Shown here piece after piece: positions 33,233 through 42,431 of a stretch of 64,000 bases of DNA. The notes below the pieces were generated by a model. That model did not search any database. It had not been told where the DNA came from and saw only the letters and a list, made by a program, of their open reading frames with translations. The DNA is from Candidatus Enterococcus leclercqii. GTDB lineage: Bacteria > Bacillota > Bacilli > Lactobacillales > Enterococcaceae. The stretch is from assembly GCF_009933135.1 (NCBI RefSeq), contig NZ_MAEH01000014.1, positions 62,001-126,000 on the forward strand, in the 5' to 3' direction. Within the stretch, counting starts at the first letter, position 1. Every line of letters begins with the position of its first letter. A program made the position numbers and the translations under genes.

Positions 33233-35098
33233 GTGGCGTATCAAGCACTTTATCGAGTCTGGCGTTCTCAGCGTTTCGACGATGTTGTGGGGCAAAAAGC
33301 CATTACCCAGACGTTGAAGAATGCCGTTTTGCAAAATCAGATCTCCCATGCTTATCTGTTTACCGGACCGCGGGGGACAGGTAAAACCAGTGCCGCCAAA
33401 ATTTTTGCCAAGGCGATTAACTGCCCCAACAGTCAGGATGGTGAACCTTGTAATGAATGTGAAATGTGTAAAGCAATCACGGAAGGTTCCCAAGAAGATG
33501 TTATTGAAATCGATGCGGCTTCCAATAATGGGGTAGACGAGATTCGCTTCATTACGGATCGAGCCAAATATTCACCGACACAGGCCAAATACAAAGTTTA
33601 TATCATCGATGAAGTCCATATGCTTTCCACCGGTGCTTTCAATGCATTATTGAAAACATTGGAAGAGCCCCAGGAAAGCCTCGTCTTTATTTTAGCCACA
33701 ACGGAACCCCATAAGATTCCGGCGACAATTATTTCCCGGACACAGCGCTTTGATTTTAAGCGAATTGACACCAAAGATATCGCTGAACATTTGGCTTATA
33801 TCTGTGAGCGAATCAATGTCCCTTACGAAGCGCAGGCGCTGACGGTGATTGCTCAAGCGGCAGAAGGTGGCATGCGAGATGCCTTAAGTATGCTAGATCA
33901 AGCCATCTCTTTTTCTGAGGGAACCATCACGATGAAAGATGTGATGGAAGTCACCGGTTCGTTGACTTATGAAATGATGGACCGCTTCATGGGGGATTGC
34001 TTTGCTCAAGATGCCACAGCGGCTTTGGAAGATTTGGCTGAAATTTTAGCCTCTGGCAAAGAAGCCAGACGCTTGTTGGAAAATCTCCTGGTCTACTGTC
34101 GAGATCTATTGCTTTATCAAAAAGCACCAAATTTATTAGTAGAAAAAAGCGGCTATTTGACAGATGAGTTTAAGAAACTGGCAGAAATGATTCCGGCAAC
34201 CCAGCTGTTCACTTGGATTCAGCTGTTGAATGATACACAAAATGAAATCCGCTTTACCAATAGTCCTACGATTTACTTGGAAGTGGCCACGGTTAAGCTG
34301 GCGGGACCGCCGGCAGCTGCTCCGACAGCCGGGGCAGTGGAAGCTTACACACCAGCAACTAGCAGCCCCGACAGCCAGCTGGTCCAAGAGCTGCAGCGAC
34401 AAGTTCGTCAATTGGCAGAAGAGCTGCAGCAATTGAAGCAAAATGGCATTACGACTACGAGTACCAGCGCCAACACGTCCCACAGTGCTATTCATGCCAC
34501 CAAAGACAAGAGCGGGAGTAGTAGTAAATATCGGCTGCCTAAAGACAAGGTGTATAAAGTGTTGGAACAGGCGACCAAAGACGATGTGGTTAAAGTCCGC
34601 AATGTTTGGGGAGATTTATTGATGATGTTCAATGCACTACGCAAAGGACTTTTAGTAAATACCCAGATTAAAGCTGCGGGGCCACGGGGATTAGTCCTTT
34701 CTTTTGAGTCGGAGATGGTTTGTCAAAAGGCTTCCGAAGACGAAGAATTGGCGCTGATGATTTCTAATAATCTCAGTCGTCTGATTGAAGGCTATGCACC
34801 GGATACGGTTTTTATCCCTGAGTCTGCATGGCTTGAATTGCGGCAGGGCTTTTTGAACCAAAAGGATTCACAAACAAGCAGTGATGCTAACCAACAAGAA
34901 GAGGCTGCAGCTGATAGAGAAGACCAGGTGGCAGCGTCTGAAACAGGCATGGCTATGACGGAGTTGCAACCGCCTGAAAGCTGGGCGGATAGTGGTTTGT
35001 TAGAAGGCTTGGAAGATTCAACAGCTCCCAAAGAGGATCGATTGGTGACTAAAGCCGATGAACTGTTCGGTGATTTGACCACAGTTGTTGACGATTAA
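33233..35098 (+). CDS. dnaX: DNA polymerase III subunit gamma/tau
   Basis: Clamp-loader ATPase and replisome organiser. The 621-residue protein starts MAYQALYRVWRSQRFDDVVGQ. Its features are Walker A GPRGTGKTS near residues 45-53, a four-Cys zinc module (CPNSQDGEPCNECEMC), DEVH Walker B and the arginine-finger region SRTQRF. An Ala/Ser/Gln-rich linker (about 365-425) precedes the C-terminal tau region. The start is GTG with GGGGGGAA before it. It heads the replication and repair operon. Confidence 0.95.
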   Translation: MAYQALYRVWRSQRFDDVVGQKAITQTLKNAVLQNQISHAYLFTGPRGTGKTSAAKIFAKAINCPNSQDGEPCNECEMCKAITEGSQEDVIEIDAASNNGVDEIRFITDRAKYSPTQAKYKVYIIDEVHMLSTGAFNALLKTLEEPQESLVFILATTEPHKIPATIISRTQRFDFKRIDTKDIAEHLAYICERINVPYEAQALTVIAQAAEGGMRDALSMLDQAISFSEGTITMKDVMEVTGSLTYEMMDRFMGDCFAQDATAALEDLAEILASGKEARRLLENLLVYCRDLLLYQKAPNLLVEKSGYLTDEFKKLAEMIPATQLFTWIQLLNDTQNEIRFTNSPTIYLEVATVKLAGPPAAAPTAGAVEAYTPATSSPDSQLVQELQRQVRQLAEELQQLKQNGITTTSTSANTSHSAIHATKDKSGSSSKYRLPKDKVYKVLEQATKDDVVKVRNVWGDLLMMFNALRKGLLVNTQIKAAGPRGLVLSFESEMVCQKASEDEELALMISNNLSRLIEGYAPDTVFIPESAWLELRQGFLNQKDSQTSSDANQQEEAAADREDQVAASETGMAMTELQPPESWADSGLLEGLEDSTAPKEDRLVTKADELFGDLTTVVDD

Positions 35099-35125
35099 CT
35101 AAAACAGAAAGCGAGTGATTGAGTG

Positions 35126-35440
35126 ATGATGCGAGGAATGGGCAACATGCAAGGTATGATGAAACAAATGCAGAAGATGCAAAAGGATATGGTGAAGGCT
35201 CAAGAAGAGCTTAATGCAAAAAACTTTGTGGGGGAATCCACCAGCAGCTATGTGAAAGCCACGTTTACCGGTGACCGTAAAATGGTAGGAATCGAAATCG
35301 CTGAAGCAATCATTGATCCTGAAGACCCGGAAATGTTACAAGATTTGGTAATTATGGCTGTCAATGACGCCTTAACCAAAATCGAAGGCGAAACCGAACG
35401 TACAATGGGCCAATACACGAAAGGTTTGCCAGGATTCTAA
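35126..35440 (+). CDS. ybaB: YbaB/EbfC family nucleoid-associated protein
   Basis: A 104-residue DNA-binding protein with a Met-rich N-terminus (MMRGMGNMQGMMKQMQ), an alpha-beta-alpha YbaB core and the EIAEAIIDPEDPEML strand-turn region. It forms dimers that bind DNA and is nearly always between dnaX and recR. Three start codons lie in tandem (GTG 35123, ATG 35126, ATG 35129). ATG 35126 is chosen by family N-terminus; the ribosome-binding site is weak, suggesting coupling to dnaX. Confidence 0.92.
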   Translation: MMRGMGNMQGMMKQMQKMQKDMVKAQEELNAKNFVGESTSSYVKATFTGDRKMVGIEIAEAIIDPEDPEMLQDLVIMAVNDALTKIEGETERTMGQYTKGLPGF

Positions 35441-35497
35441 ACTGGCGCGATGTGTAATTTTGACAGGCAGTAGTGCCCTAGCAGGAGATGACGTGAG

Positions 35498-36094
35498 ATG
35501 CAGTATCCAGAACCGATCGCAAAGTTGATCGACAGTTATATGAAACTTCCCGGTATCGGACAAAAGACCGCTACTCGTTTGGCTTTTTATACAATTGATA
35601 TGAAAGATGAAGTCGTCAACGAGTTTGCCAAGTCGCTACTCAGCGTCAAACGAGACCTGCATTTTTGCAGTATCTGCGGCAATATCACGGAAGAAGATCC
35701 TTGTGAAATCTGCCGAGATACCACGCGAGACCGCAGCACGATTCTCGTCGTTGAAGAGCCTAAAGATGTGATGGCATTGGAAAAGATGCGAGAATATCAT
35801 GGCTTATACCACGTCTTACACGGGGTATTGTCACCGGTGGAAGGTACCGGTCCAGAAGACATCAACATTCCTTCATTGATCAAACGACTTCACGATGATA
35901 CCGTCAAAGAAGTAATTATTGCTACCAATGCAACCACTGAAGGTGAAGCGACTGCGATGTATTTGTCCCGCTTGATCAAACCGGCAGGCATCAAGGTCAC
36001 TCGCCTGGCACACGGACTTTCCGTGGGCAGTGATATTGAATACGCCGATGAGGTCACCTTGTTGAAGGCAGTAGAGGGCCGCAGAGAATTATAG
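35498..36094 (+). CDS. recR: Recombination protein RecR
   Basis: A 198-residue RecFOR-pathway protein that helps load RecA on gapped DNA. It has the N-terminal helix-hairpin-helix [16 protein letters not shown], a four-Cys zinc finger ([16 protein letters not shown], residues 57-72) and the Toprim domain with [14 protein letters not shown]. The C-terminal segment contains [38 protein letters not shown] precedes the ATG. Confidence 0.96.
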   Translation: MQYPEPIAKLIDSYMKLPGIGQKTATRLAFYTIDMKDEVVNEFAKSLLSVKRDLHFCSICGNITEEDPCEICRDTTRDRSTILVVEEPKDVMALEKMREYHGLYHVLHGVLSPVEGTGPEDINIPSLIKRLHDDTVKEVIIATNATTEGEATAMYLSRLIKPAGIKVTRLAHGLSVGSDIEYADEVTLLKAVEGRREL

Positions 36095-36097
36095 GTT

Positions 36098-36126
36098 TTG
36101 TGCAATTGTTTTTTTTCTAGTACAAT
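36098..36126 (+). promoter_or_regulatory. Promoter of tmk
   Basis: TTGTGC - 17 nt - TACAAT directly after the recR stop. Confidence 0.6.
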
Positions 36127-36155
36127 AGAGATACAAGAGATGGAGGACACGCTTC

Positions 36156-36794
36156 GTGAACGGATTATTTATTACCATTGAAGGACCAGACGGCGCCGGC
36201 AAGACCAGTGTCATCAATGAGCTTTATCCGCGATTGCAGCTGATCGCAAAAAAGGGGATCGTCAAGACTCGGGAACCAGGAGGCGTCAAGATTGCCGAAA
36301 AGATTCGCCGTATCATTTTGGATCCTAAAAACGAAGAGATGGATGATCGGACGGAGGCATTGCTGTATGCAGCTGCTCGTCGTCAGCATCTGGTAGAAGT
36401 TATTTTGCCAGCATTGAACGCAGGCAAGATTGTGATCTGTGACCGCTTTGTAGACAGTTCACTGGCGTATCAGGGAGCAGGCCGTCGAATCGGGATGCCG
36501 GAGATTCGCAAGATCAATGATTTTGCAACAGAAGGCACCAAACCGGATTTTACCTTGTACCTGGATGTCGATAGTGATACTGGTCTGAAACGGATTGAAA
36601 ACGAACGTTCCGGCCCAGCTGATCGATTGGAAATTGAGAGTCTTGAATTCCATCAGCGGGTCCGTCACGCGTATTTGAAGTTGGCGGAAGAAGAGCCGGT
36701 GCGTATTCATAAAGTGGATGCCCGCATGCCATTGACTGATGTTGTCGATGCCAGCTTTACGGCAATCACGGAAACCTATCCTCATTTCTTTTGA
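36156..36794 (+). CDS. tmk: Thymidylate kinase
   Basis: Phosphorylates dTMP to dTDP. The 212-residue protein has the P-loop EGPDGAGKTS near residues 8-17, TREPGG near 40-45, the DR(F/Y) motif in CDRFVDSSLAYQGAGR, and the LID region ERSGPADRLE. It starts with GTG; TGGAGG lies 10 nt upstream. It sits between recR and darA, as in other Firmicutes. Confidence 0.95.
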   Translation: MNGLFITIEGPDGAGKTSVINELYPRLQLIAKKGIVKTREPGGVKIAEKIRRIILDPKNEEMDDRTEALLYAAARRQHLVEVILPALNAGKIVICDRFVDSSLAYQGAGRRIGMPEIRKINDFATEGTKPDFTLYLDVDSDTGLKRIENERSGPADRLEIESLEFHQRVRHAYLKLAEEEPVRIHKVDARMPLTDVVDASFTAITETYPHFF

Positions 36795-36891
36795 GTTCCA
36801 TATGACCGGCAGTGAATTTCAGCGCAAGCAGGCTTCAATTAATTGAGGCACAGCAGAGTGTAACCAATACATTTATTACGGAGGGATTTTC

Positions 36892-37221
36892 ATGAAACTG
36901 ATCATGGCTATTGTACAAGACAAAGACAGCAACCGTTTGGCAAATGAGTTCATCGATGCTAATATTCGGGCGACAAAATTGTCCTCTACCGGGGGCTTTT
37001 TGAAGGCCGGCAACTCCACGTTCATCATCGGAATCGACGATGATCGGGTACAAGACACATTGGAGCTCATCAAAAAAACTTGTCAATCCCGTAAGCAATA
37101 TGTTTCGACTCCGATGTCGTTGGATATTTCATTGGACGGACAAGTTCCTTACCCAGTGGAAGTAGAAGTTGGCGGCGCGACGGTCTTCGTGTTGCCGGTG
37201 GAAGGTTTCCATCAATATTAA
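36892..37221 (+). CDS. darA: Cyclic-di-AMP receptor DarA/PstA (PII-like)
   Basis: A 109-residue PII-like trimeric protein that binds cyclic di-AMP. The start MKLIMAIVQDKDSNRLANEFI and the GGFLKAGNSTFIIGIDDDRV segment match the family, as does the conserved TKLSSTGGFL ligand loop. Its target is unknown in general. It follows tmk and precedes holB by 13 nt, the standard context. Confidence 0.94.
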   Translation: MKLIMAIVQDKDSNRLANEFIDANIRATKLSSTGGFLKAGNSTFIIGIDDDRVQDTLELIKKTCQSRKQYVSTPMSLDISLDGQVPYPVEVEVGGATVFVLPVEGFHQY

Positions 37222-37234
37222 AAGGAGCCGACAA

Positions 37235-38191
37235 ATGGAAGAAACCGTCTTTTTGACACAGCACCAATCCTTTGTCTTCTCCCAAATCAGAAAAAGTGTG
37301 AAGCATGGGCGTTTGGCTCATGCTTATCTTTTTGAAGGGGATCAAGGGACCGGCAAGCACCTGCTGAGCAGCTGGTTGGCAAAGCGGCTGTTCTGTACCG
37401 ATGTAACAGATAACGAACCCTGCGGCCAGTGCAATAACTGCCTGCGAATCGCAGCTGGCGAGCATCCTGATGTTCGCCTGATTGAGCCGGATGGGCAGAG
37501 CATCAAAGTTGACCAGATTCGACAGCTGCAACAGGAGTTTGTTCGCTCGGGCTTTGAATCCCGCTTGCAGTTTTTTACAATCCGACAGGCGGATAAAATG
37601 AATGCCAGTGCTGCTAACAGCCTGCTAAAATTTCTGGAGGAACCTCAGGGAGACTTTGTCGCTGTCTTGGAAACTGATGCGCCGGGCAAAATCTTGCCCA
37701 CCATCCAATCCCGGTGTCAGATTTTGCATTTTGCACCGTTAAATCCCGCAGAATTAGCGCAGCGGCTGGTGACTGATGGTATAACCAGCGAGTCTGCCAA
37801 ACTCTTGGCAGGGCTTACCAACAGTTACCAAAAAGCAGTTGAAATCTCTCAGGATGAATGGTTTAATGATGCTAAGGATGCCGTCGCACAATGGTACCTT
37901 TATTTGCGTAAAGGGGACTTGATGGCCTTTGTCTATATCCAAAAAAGGCTGATTGCCTTAGCGAAAGAAAAGGAACAACAGCGCTTGCTTTTGCAGATGC
38001 TAATGCAAGCCTTTCGTCATGAGCGCAACGAACTTTTGCGTCAGTCTCAGACTAGACAGCTTCTTGAAAATACCCGCAATGTCCAGTTGATCTTGGAAGC
38101 CGAGCAGAAGCTTGCAGCCAATGTCTCTTTCCAAAATGTCAGCGAGCAGTTGGTACTGCGGATATTGCGCCAAACAGCAGTTGATGATTGA
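37235..38191 (+). CDS. holB: DNA polymerase III subunit delta'
   Basis: A 318-residue clamp-loader subunit. It has an AAA+ fold with LFEGDQGTGKHLLSSWLAKRLFC (a P-loop like that of DnaX), a zinc module (CTDVTDNEPCGQCNNC) and the ANSLLKFLEEP and IQSRCQIL motifs. The frame is open upstream inside darA, but AAAGGAG precedes the ATG at 37235. Confidence 0.93.
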   Translation: MEETVFLTQHQSFVFSQIRKSVKHGRLAHAYLFEGDQGTGKHLLSSWLAKRLFCTDVTDNEPCGQCNNCLRIAAGEHPDVRLIEPDGQSIKVDQIRQLQQEFVRSGFESRLQFFTIRQADKMNASAANSLLKFLEEPQGDFVAVLETDAPGKILPTIQSRCQILHFAPLNPAELAQRLVTDGITSESAKLLAGLTNSYQKAVEISQDEWFNDAKDAVAQWYLYLRKGDLMAFVYIQKRLIALAKEKEQQRLLLQMLMQAFRHERNELLRQSQTRQLLENTRNVQLILEAEQKLAANVSFQNVSEQLVLRILRQTAVDD

Positions 38192-38259
38192 ACCAACAGC
38201 AGCCGAATCTGTCTATTGCCGAGGCTGCTGATACCATAGAAAACAGGGGGGAACAGCCG

Positions 38260-39108
38260 ATGGAAGTCGTTGGTGTCCGTTTCCGCGAGTCAGGGCATAT
38301 TTATTATTACGCCCCTGGCAAAGCCGAATATACTTATGATGAACAAGTGATCGTGGAATCTCAGCAGGCCAAGATGATGGCCAAGGTGGCGATCCCCAAA
38401 ATTGATATCGATAAAAGCGACCTGCCCCATGAGGTCTTACAAATCCTGCACAAAGCCGGTGAACAGGAAATTCAAAAAGCACAGCAAAACCTGCTCGATG
38501 CCAAAGCCGCAATGGCAGTTGGTAAGAAAAAGATTCGCAGCCACAGTCTGGATATGAAACTCGTAGGGGTAGAATATACCTTTGATCGCAGCAAGATGAT
38601 CTTTTATTTTACCGCTGACGGCCGGGTGGATTTCCGAGAGTTGGTGAAAGACCTGGCTGGAGAATTTCGGACGCGGATCGAACTGCGTCAAATCGGTGTC
38701 CGTGACGAAGCCAAAATGCTTGGCGGTATCGGACCCTGTGGACGACCACTGTGTTGTTCCACTTTTCTTGGAGACTTTATTCCCGTCTCCATCAAGATGG
38801 CCAAGGACCAGGGGCTTTCTTTGAACCCGACTAAAATTTCCGGACTCTGTGGTCGTTTGATGTGCTGTTTGAAGTATGAAAATGACGAATATGAGCAAGC
38901 CAAAAAGGAAATGCCTGATTATGGCAAAGAAGTCCAAACACCGGATGGCAAAGGGCGGGTCGTAGGTCTGAATCTATTGAACCGCATTGTGAGAGTCCGT
39001 CTGATTGGACGAGAAACACCGGTGGAATATTTAGCCAGCGAGTTGGAATTTACCAAAGGGCGGGGAAAACCCAAAGCAAAAGCAGGTGATCAGCATGTCC
39101 ATGGATAA
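38260..39108 (+). CDS. ricT: PSP1-domain protein RicT (YaaT)
   Basis: A 282-residue PSP1-domain protein. The start MEVVGVRFRESGHIYYYAPG matches YaaT. Cys-rich motifs GPCGRPLCCSTFLGDF and GLCGRLMCCLKYE are typical; in B. subtilis YaaT works with YlbF and YmcA in the Fe-S-containing Y-complex that affects RNase Y processing. The frame opens at 38188 overlapping holB, but GGGGGG followed by ATG 38260 matches the family start. It overlaps yabA by 14 nt. Confidence 0.9.
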   Translation: MEVVGVRFRESGHIYYYAPGKAEYTYDEQVIVESQQAKMMAKVAIPKIDIDKSDLPHEVLQILHKAGEQEIQKAQQNLLDAKAAMAVGKKKIRSHSLDMKLVGVEYTFDRSKMIFYFTADGRVDFRELVKDLAGEFRTRIELRQIGVRDEAKMLGGIGPCGRPLCCSTFLGDFIPVSIKMAKDQGLSLNPTKISGLCGRLMCCLKYENDEYEQAKKEMPDYGKEVQTPDGKGRVVGLNLLNRIVRVRLIGRETPVEYLASELEFTKGRGKPKAKAGDQHVHG

Positions 39109-39460
39109 ACGAGAACTTTATGATGGTCTGGCCAAGTTAGAGGGAGATTTGAGGATTTCTTTGGAGCAGCTTTCAGAGATGAAGGAATCCTTGCAACAGA
39201 TTGTAGAAAAAAATACGACGTTGGCCCTTGAAAATCAGAAACTGCGGGAATACTTGCAGGAACTAGATGAAAAGAACACGCCGCCAGCACCAGAAGCCGA
39301 TTCAAGACAAGAACCGGGAATGTCTAAATCCCGTATGAACTTGGAAAAGATATACGAAGACGGCTTTCATATCTGTCGGGAGTCTTATGGAGCCCGCAGA
39401 GAAAATGATGAGCAGTGCGTCTTTTGTTTGGAAGTTTTGTACCGGGAAAGTCAAGCCTAA
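39095..39460 (+). CDS. yabA: DNA replication initiation control protein YabA
   Basis: A 121-residue protein: an N-terminal coiled coil (about 3-60) for tetramerisation and a C-terminal zinc-binding module (H-I-C...C-V-F-C, about 91-113). In B. subtilis YabA binds DnaA and DnaN to limit reinitiation. An earlier in-frame ATG at 39086 lacks a ribosome-binding site; AGGTGAT precedes ATG 39095. Confidence 0.92.
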   Translation: MSMDKRELYDGLAKLEGDLRISLEQLSEMKESLQQIVEKNTTLALENQKLREYLQELDEKNTPPAPEADSRQEPGMSKSRMNLEKIYEDGFHICRESYGARRENDEQCVFCLEVLYRESQA

Positions 39461-39474
39461 AATGACTCTCAGAT

Positions 39475-39505
39475 GTCCGCCACAGACCGCTGCGGCGGGC
39501 TTTTT
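39475..39505 (+). terminator. Terminator after yabA
   Basis: GTCCGCC / GGCGGGC 7-bp stem with a 12-nt loop and T5. Confidence 0.65.
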
Positions 39506-39585
39506 ACTGTTCTGCTGCTTGCTGTAAAGGTTCTGGAGGTATCGGACTGTCCCAGTCATTTGCCACCTCGAAAAAGGAGAATACT

Positions 39586-40467
39586 ATGCAAAAACAACAA
39601 AGTTTTAAAGGAAAGACTGACTTAGGAACGCTTTTTTTGGTACCTACGCCCATCGGTAACTTGGAAGATATGACGATTCGTTGTCTCAATACGTTGAGAT
39701 CTGTGGACTTGATTGCATCAGAAGATACCCGCAATACCCAAAAATTATTGAATCATTTTGAGATTACGACGCCTCAGAGAAGTCTCCATGAACATAATTA
39801 TCAAGAGCGAATTCCCCAGTTGACTGCTTTACTTTTGGAAGGTCGCAGTATCGCTCAAGTTTCCGATGCCGGGATGCCTTCCATCAGTGATCCGGGTCAT
39901 GAGCTGGTAATTGCCTGTATTGAGGCGCAGATTCCAGTGGTTTCCCTTCCCGGACCAACTGCTGGATTGACGGCATTGATTGCTTCAGGATTAAACCCGC
40001 AGCCAAATTTGTTTTATGGTTTTCTTCCTCGCAAGAAAAGTGAGCAGCAAAAAGCCTTAACTGAACTGCTGCCGCAGACAGCTACGATGATTTTTTATGA
40101 GTCGCCCCATCGTATCGGGGAAACAGTTAAGAATATGGCCGCAATCTTCGGAGGTGAGCGACAAGGAGTAATCTGTCGTGAACTGACCAAACTCCATGAA
40201 GAGTATCTGCGGGGAAGTCTGACGGAACTTGCAGCATATCTCAAAGAAACCGATTTAAAGGGAGAGTGCTGTTTGATGGTGGCAGGCAATCCCGATCCTG
40301 AAGGCTGGCAGGTGGTAACAGCAGTTGCTGAAGAACGAACCGTAAAAGAGCAGGTGGAGGAGCTAATTGCTTCGGGGATGAAACCCAATGGGGCAATTAA
40401 GGAGATTGCCCAACGCCTTTCCAAGAAGAAACAGGAAATTTATAACGAATACCATGAGTTAAACTGA
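39586..40467 (+). CDS. rsmI: 16S rRNA 2'-O-ribose C1402 methyltransferase
   Basis: A 293-residue SAM-dependent (SPOUT-unrelated, tetrapyrrole-methylase-like) enzyme. LVPTPIGNLEDMTIR near the N-terminus, SEDTRNTQKLLNHF, and VSDAGMPSISDPGHELV are the RsmI signatures. It methylates the ribose of C1402 in 16S rRNA. The ATG follows AAAAAGGAGAATACT. Last gene of the replication cluster; a terminator follows. Confidence 0.95.
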   Translation: MQKQQSFKGKTDLGTLFLVPTPIGNLEDMTIRCLNTLRSVDLIASEDTRNTQKLLNHFEITTPQRSLHEHNYQERIPQLTALLLEGRSIAQVSDAGMPSISDPGHELVIACIEAQIPVVSLPGPTAGLTALIASGLNPQPNLFYGFLPRKKSEQQKALTELLPQTATMIFYESPHRIGETVKNMAAIFGGERQGVICRELTKLHEEYLRGSLTELAAYLKETDLKGECCLMVAGNPDPEGWQVVTAVAEERTVKEQVEELIASGMKPNGAIKEIAQRLSKKKQEIYNEYHELN

Positions 40468-40503
40468 GTCACTTTAGATTTTTAGATTTTGTATAAATAT
40501 ATG

Positions 40504-40548
40504 AAAAAGCAATGCCGGTCTCGTACATTGGGACAGCATTGCTTTTTT
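40504..40548 (+). terminator. Rho-independent terminator of rsmI
   Basis: AAAAAGCAATGC / GCATTGCTTTTT, 12-bp stem with a 20-nt loop and T6. Confidence 0.85.
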
Positions 40549-40639
40549 GATTTGACAGGCTTTTAAAGGAGACTGTTTGAGACTCAATTCTAGCCGGTTA
40601 GCTGTGAATTTAGTAAATCTGCGGTGAATGGTGACTGTA

Positions 40640-40656
40640 TGTAATAAAATCTCACA
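40640..40656. promoter_or_regulatory. GlnR/TnrA box 1
   Basis: TGTAATAAAATCTCACA fits TGTNA-N7-TNACA exactly. It lies 185 nt before amt. Confidence 0.75.
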
Positions 40657-40724
40657 TGAAAAGCGATGAAAATTCAGAAAATTTCATTAATTTGCGAAAA
40701 TCACTGGAAACTGCCGAAAACCAG

Positions 40725-40741
40725 TGTTATGATTTCTCACA
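40725..40741. promoter_or_regulatory. GlnR/TnrA box 2
   Basis: TGTTATGATTTCTCACA fits TGTNA-N7-TNACA exactly. It is 85 bp from box 1, about eight helical turns, so both face the same side of the DNA. Confidence 0.78.
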
Positions 40742-40749
40742 TAGTAATT

Positions 40750-40796
40750 CAAAAGATGACTGGACACCATCTTTTGCTGACTTGTGTGCACCAAGT
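40750..40796 (+). promoter_or_regulatory. Two hairpins in the amt leader
   Basis: CAAAAGATG / CATCTTTTG (9 bp) and TGACTTG / CAAGTCA (7 bp) lie back to back before the amt ribosome-binding site. Neither has a T-run, so they are more likely leader or stability elements than terminators. Confidence 0.4.
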
Positions 40797-40840
40797 CACT
40801 GTTACAAAGGGCAGATCAAGGAAATTGAGGAGGAGATTTT

Positions 40841-42055
40841 ATGGACACAGGAAATATTGGATTTATCATCGTTTGTACGGGATTGGTGTTTATTATGACG
40901 CCGGCGCTGGCTTTTTTCTATGGGGGCTTGGCACGACAAAAAAATATCTTAAATACCATGATGATGGTGATTGCCGTCATGGGTTTGGCTTCGATTTTGT
41001 GGATAGTAGCCGGCTATAGTCTGGCTTTCAGTGGAGAAAATTCCTTCGTTGGTAACTTGGATAAAGTCTTTTTCAAAGGTGTCGAAACGACGGCTGTTAA
41101 CGGCTTACCAGAGGGATTGTTTGCGGCTTTTCAGATGATGTTTGTTTTGATTACAGCAGCGATTTTGACAGGTGCGGTAGCTGGTAGAATGCGTTTTTCT
41201 GCAATCTTAGTCTTTTTAACGGCTTGGATTCTGTTGGTTTATGCACCAATTGCCCATATGGTTTGGGGCCACGGTTTTTTGGAAGAAATCGGGTCAATTG
41301 ACTTTGCTGGCGGAAATGTGGTGCATATCAGCTCCGGAATCTCAGGCTTAGTATTGGCGGCAGTGCTGGGAAAACGTCACCGGCAAAAGGGTGAAGCATT
41401 TGCTCCTCACAATATTCCCTTTGTTGTTTTGGGGACTGGGCTTTTATGGTTAGGCTGGTTTGGCTTCAATGCCGGTTCGGCGCTAGCTGCTGACGGTACA
41501 GCAATCCACGCACTTTTAACTACAAATACAGCAGCGGCGGCAGGGATGCTTTCTTGGATGGGAATCGAGTGGGCGGTAAAAGGCAAGCCTTCCATCGTCG
41601 GTACCTGTACCGGTGCGATTGTTGGACTGGTCGCCATTACACCGGGAGCAGGATTTGTTTCTATCGGTGCGGCGTTGGTCTTTGGTTTGTTGGTTTCGCC
41701 AGTTTGTTTCTTTGGAATCCAGCTGGTCAAAGATAAGCTGGGCTTGGACGATGCGCTGGATGCTTTCGGATGTCATGGCTTGGGCGGCATTTTTGGCGGT
41801 ATCATGACGGGGATTTTTGCCGATCCGTCAATTGGCGGCAAGACCGGCTTGCTTTTCGGTGAAACAACCCTCTTTATTGCCCAGATTCTCAGCATTTTAT
41901 TTACCTTAGCTTTTGCCGGTGGCGCCAGTTGGGTGATTATTTCAGTCATCAAAAGAGTCATGCCGATTCGAGTGAGTACGGCCGAAGAAGTCGCCGGTTT
42001 AGATAATGTTCTCCATGACGAAAAAGCTTATAACACAACACTGGGATTGGAATAA
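40841..42055 (+). CDS. amt: Ammonium transporter
   Basis: A 404-residue Amt-family channel with about 11 membrane helices. Typical segments are the N-terminal MTPALAFFYGGL, the conserved His regions AHMVWGHGFL and FGCHGLGGIFGGIMTG, and GFNAGSALAADG. It lets ammonium/ammonia enter under nitrogen limitation. GAGGAGG precedes the ATG. Two GlnR boxes lie upstream. The PII gene glnK that usually follows amt is absent: the next gene is dinB after a terminator. Confidence 0.95.
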   Translation: MDTGNIGFIIVCTGLVFIMTPALAFFYGGLARQKNILNTMMMVIAVMGLASILWIVAGYSLAFSGENSFVGNLDKVFFKGVETTAVNGLPEGLFAAFQMMFVLITAAILTGAVAGRMRFSAILVFLTAWILLVYAPIAHMVWGHGFLEEIGSIDFAGGNVVHISSGISGLVLAAVLGKRHRQKGEAFAPHNIPFVVLGTGLLWLGWFGFNAGSALAADGTAIHALLTTNTAAAAGMLSWMGIEWAVKGKPSIVGTCTGAIVGLVAITPGAGFVSIGAALVFGLLVSPVCFFGIQLVKDKLGLDDALDAFGCHGLGGIFGGIMTGIFADPSIGGKTGLLFGETTLFIAQILSILFTLAFAGGASWVIISVIKRVMPIRVSTAEEVAGLDNVLHDEKAYNTTLGLE

Positions 42056-42243
42056 AAGTAAATACCTGAATCTTTTTAACGCGGGACTCCCTATTGTTCT
42101 ATACAGAACGTTTTTGCCAAGTAGTGTGTCAATCTCTGAAAAAAGAGCGGGACTATCCTTATATGGAGAAGGGAACGGCGTGGACTTTGTCAGATAAAGT
42201 CAGGGTTAGTTGTTGTTTGAAATTTTTAACAAGGAGAAGACGG
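42056..42243 (+). other. Gap downstream of amt
   Basis: About 190 bases with no gene or RNA recognised; short open frames here lack ribosome-binding sites. Confidence 0.4.
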
Positions 42244-42280
42244 GTCACTTCTGTTTTTTTAACGGAAGTGACTTATTTTT
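42244..42280 (+). terminator. Rho-independent terminator between amt and dinB
   Basis: GTCACTTCTGTT / AACGGAAGTGAC, a 12-bp stem with one U-G pair, then TTATTTTT. It could serve amt, 190 nt upstream. Confidence 0.7.
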
Positions 42281-42349
42281 GTGTTTTGTTTTTGACAGTG
42301 CTCACTCTAAAAGGCGGTGAAACGACGATTATCAGGCTATCTTTGTGGA

Positions 42350-42378
42350 TTGTACAGGAACGTTCGTTCGGTTATAAT
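42350..42378 (+). promoter_or_regulatory. Promoter of dinB
   Basis: TTGTAC - 17 nt - TATAAT. The spacer holds the LexA box. Confidence 0.7.
42358..42369. promoter_or_regulatory. LexA (DinR) box
   Basis: GAACGTTCGTTC fits the Gram-positive LexA core GAAC-N4-GTTC. It lies between -35 and -10, so LexA would block dinB until SOS induction. Confidence 0.7.
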
Positions 42379-42431
42379 GGAGAGAAAAGAAGGGGTAAGG
42401 CGACAATCAGGTTTATGTCAGGAGGTGCCAG

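Noticed and set aside
40656-40898. 80-codon ORF overlapping the amt start
   Set aside because: It covers GlnR box 2 and the leader hairpins, lacks a ribosome-binding site and overlaps amt in another frame.
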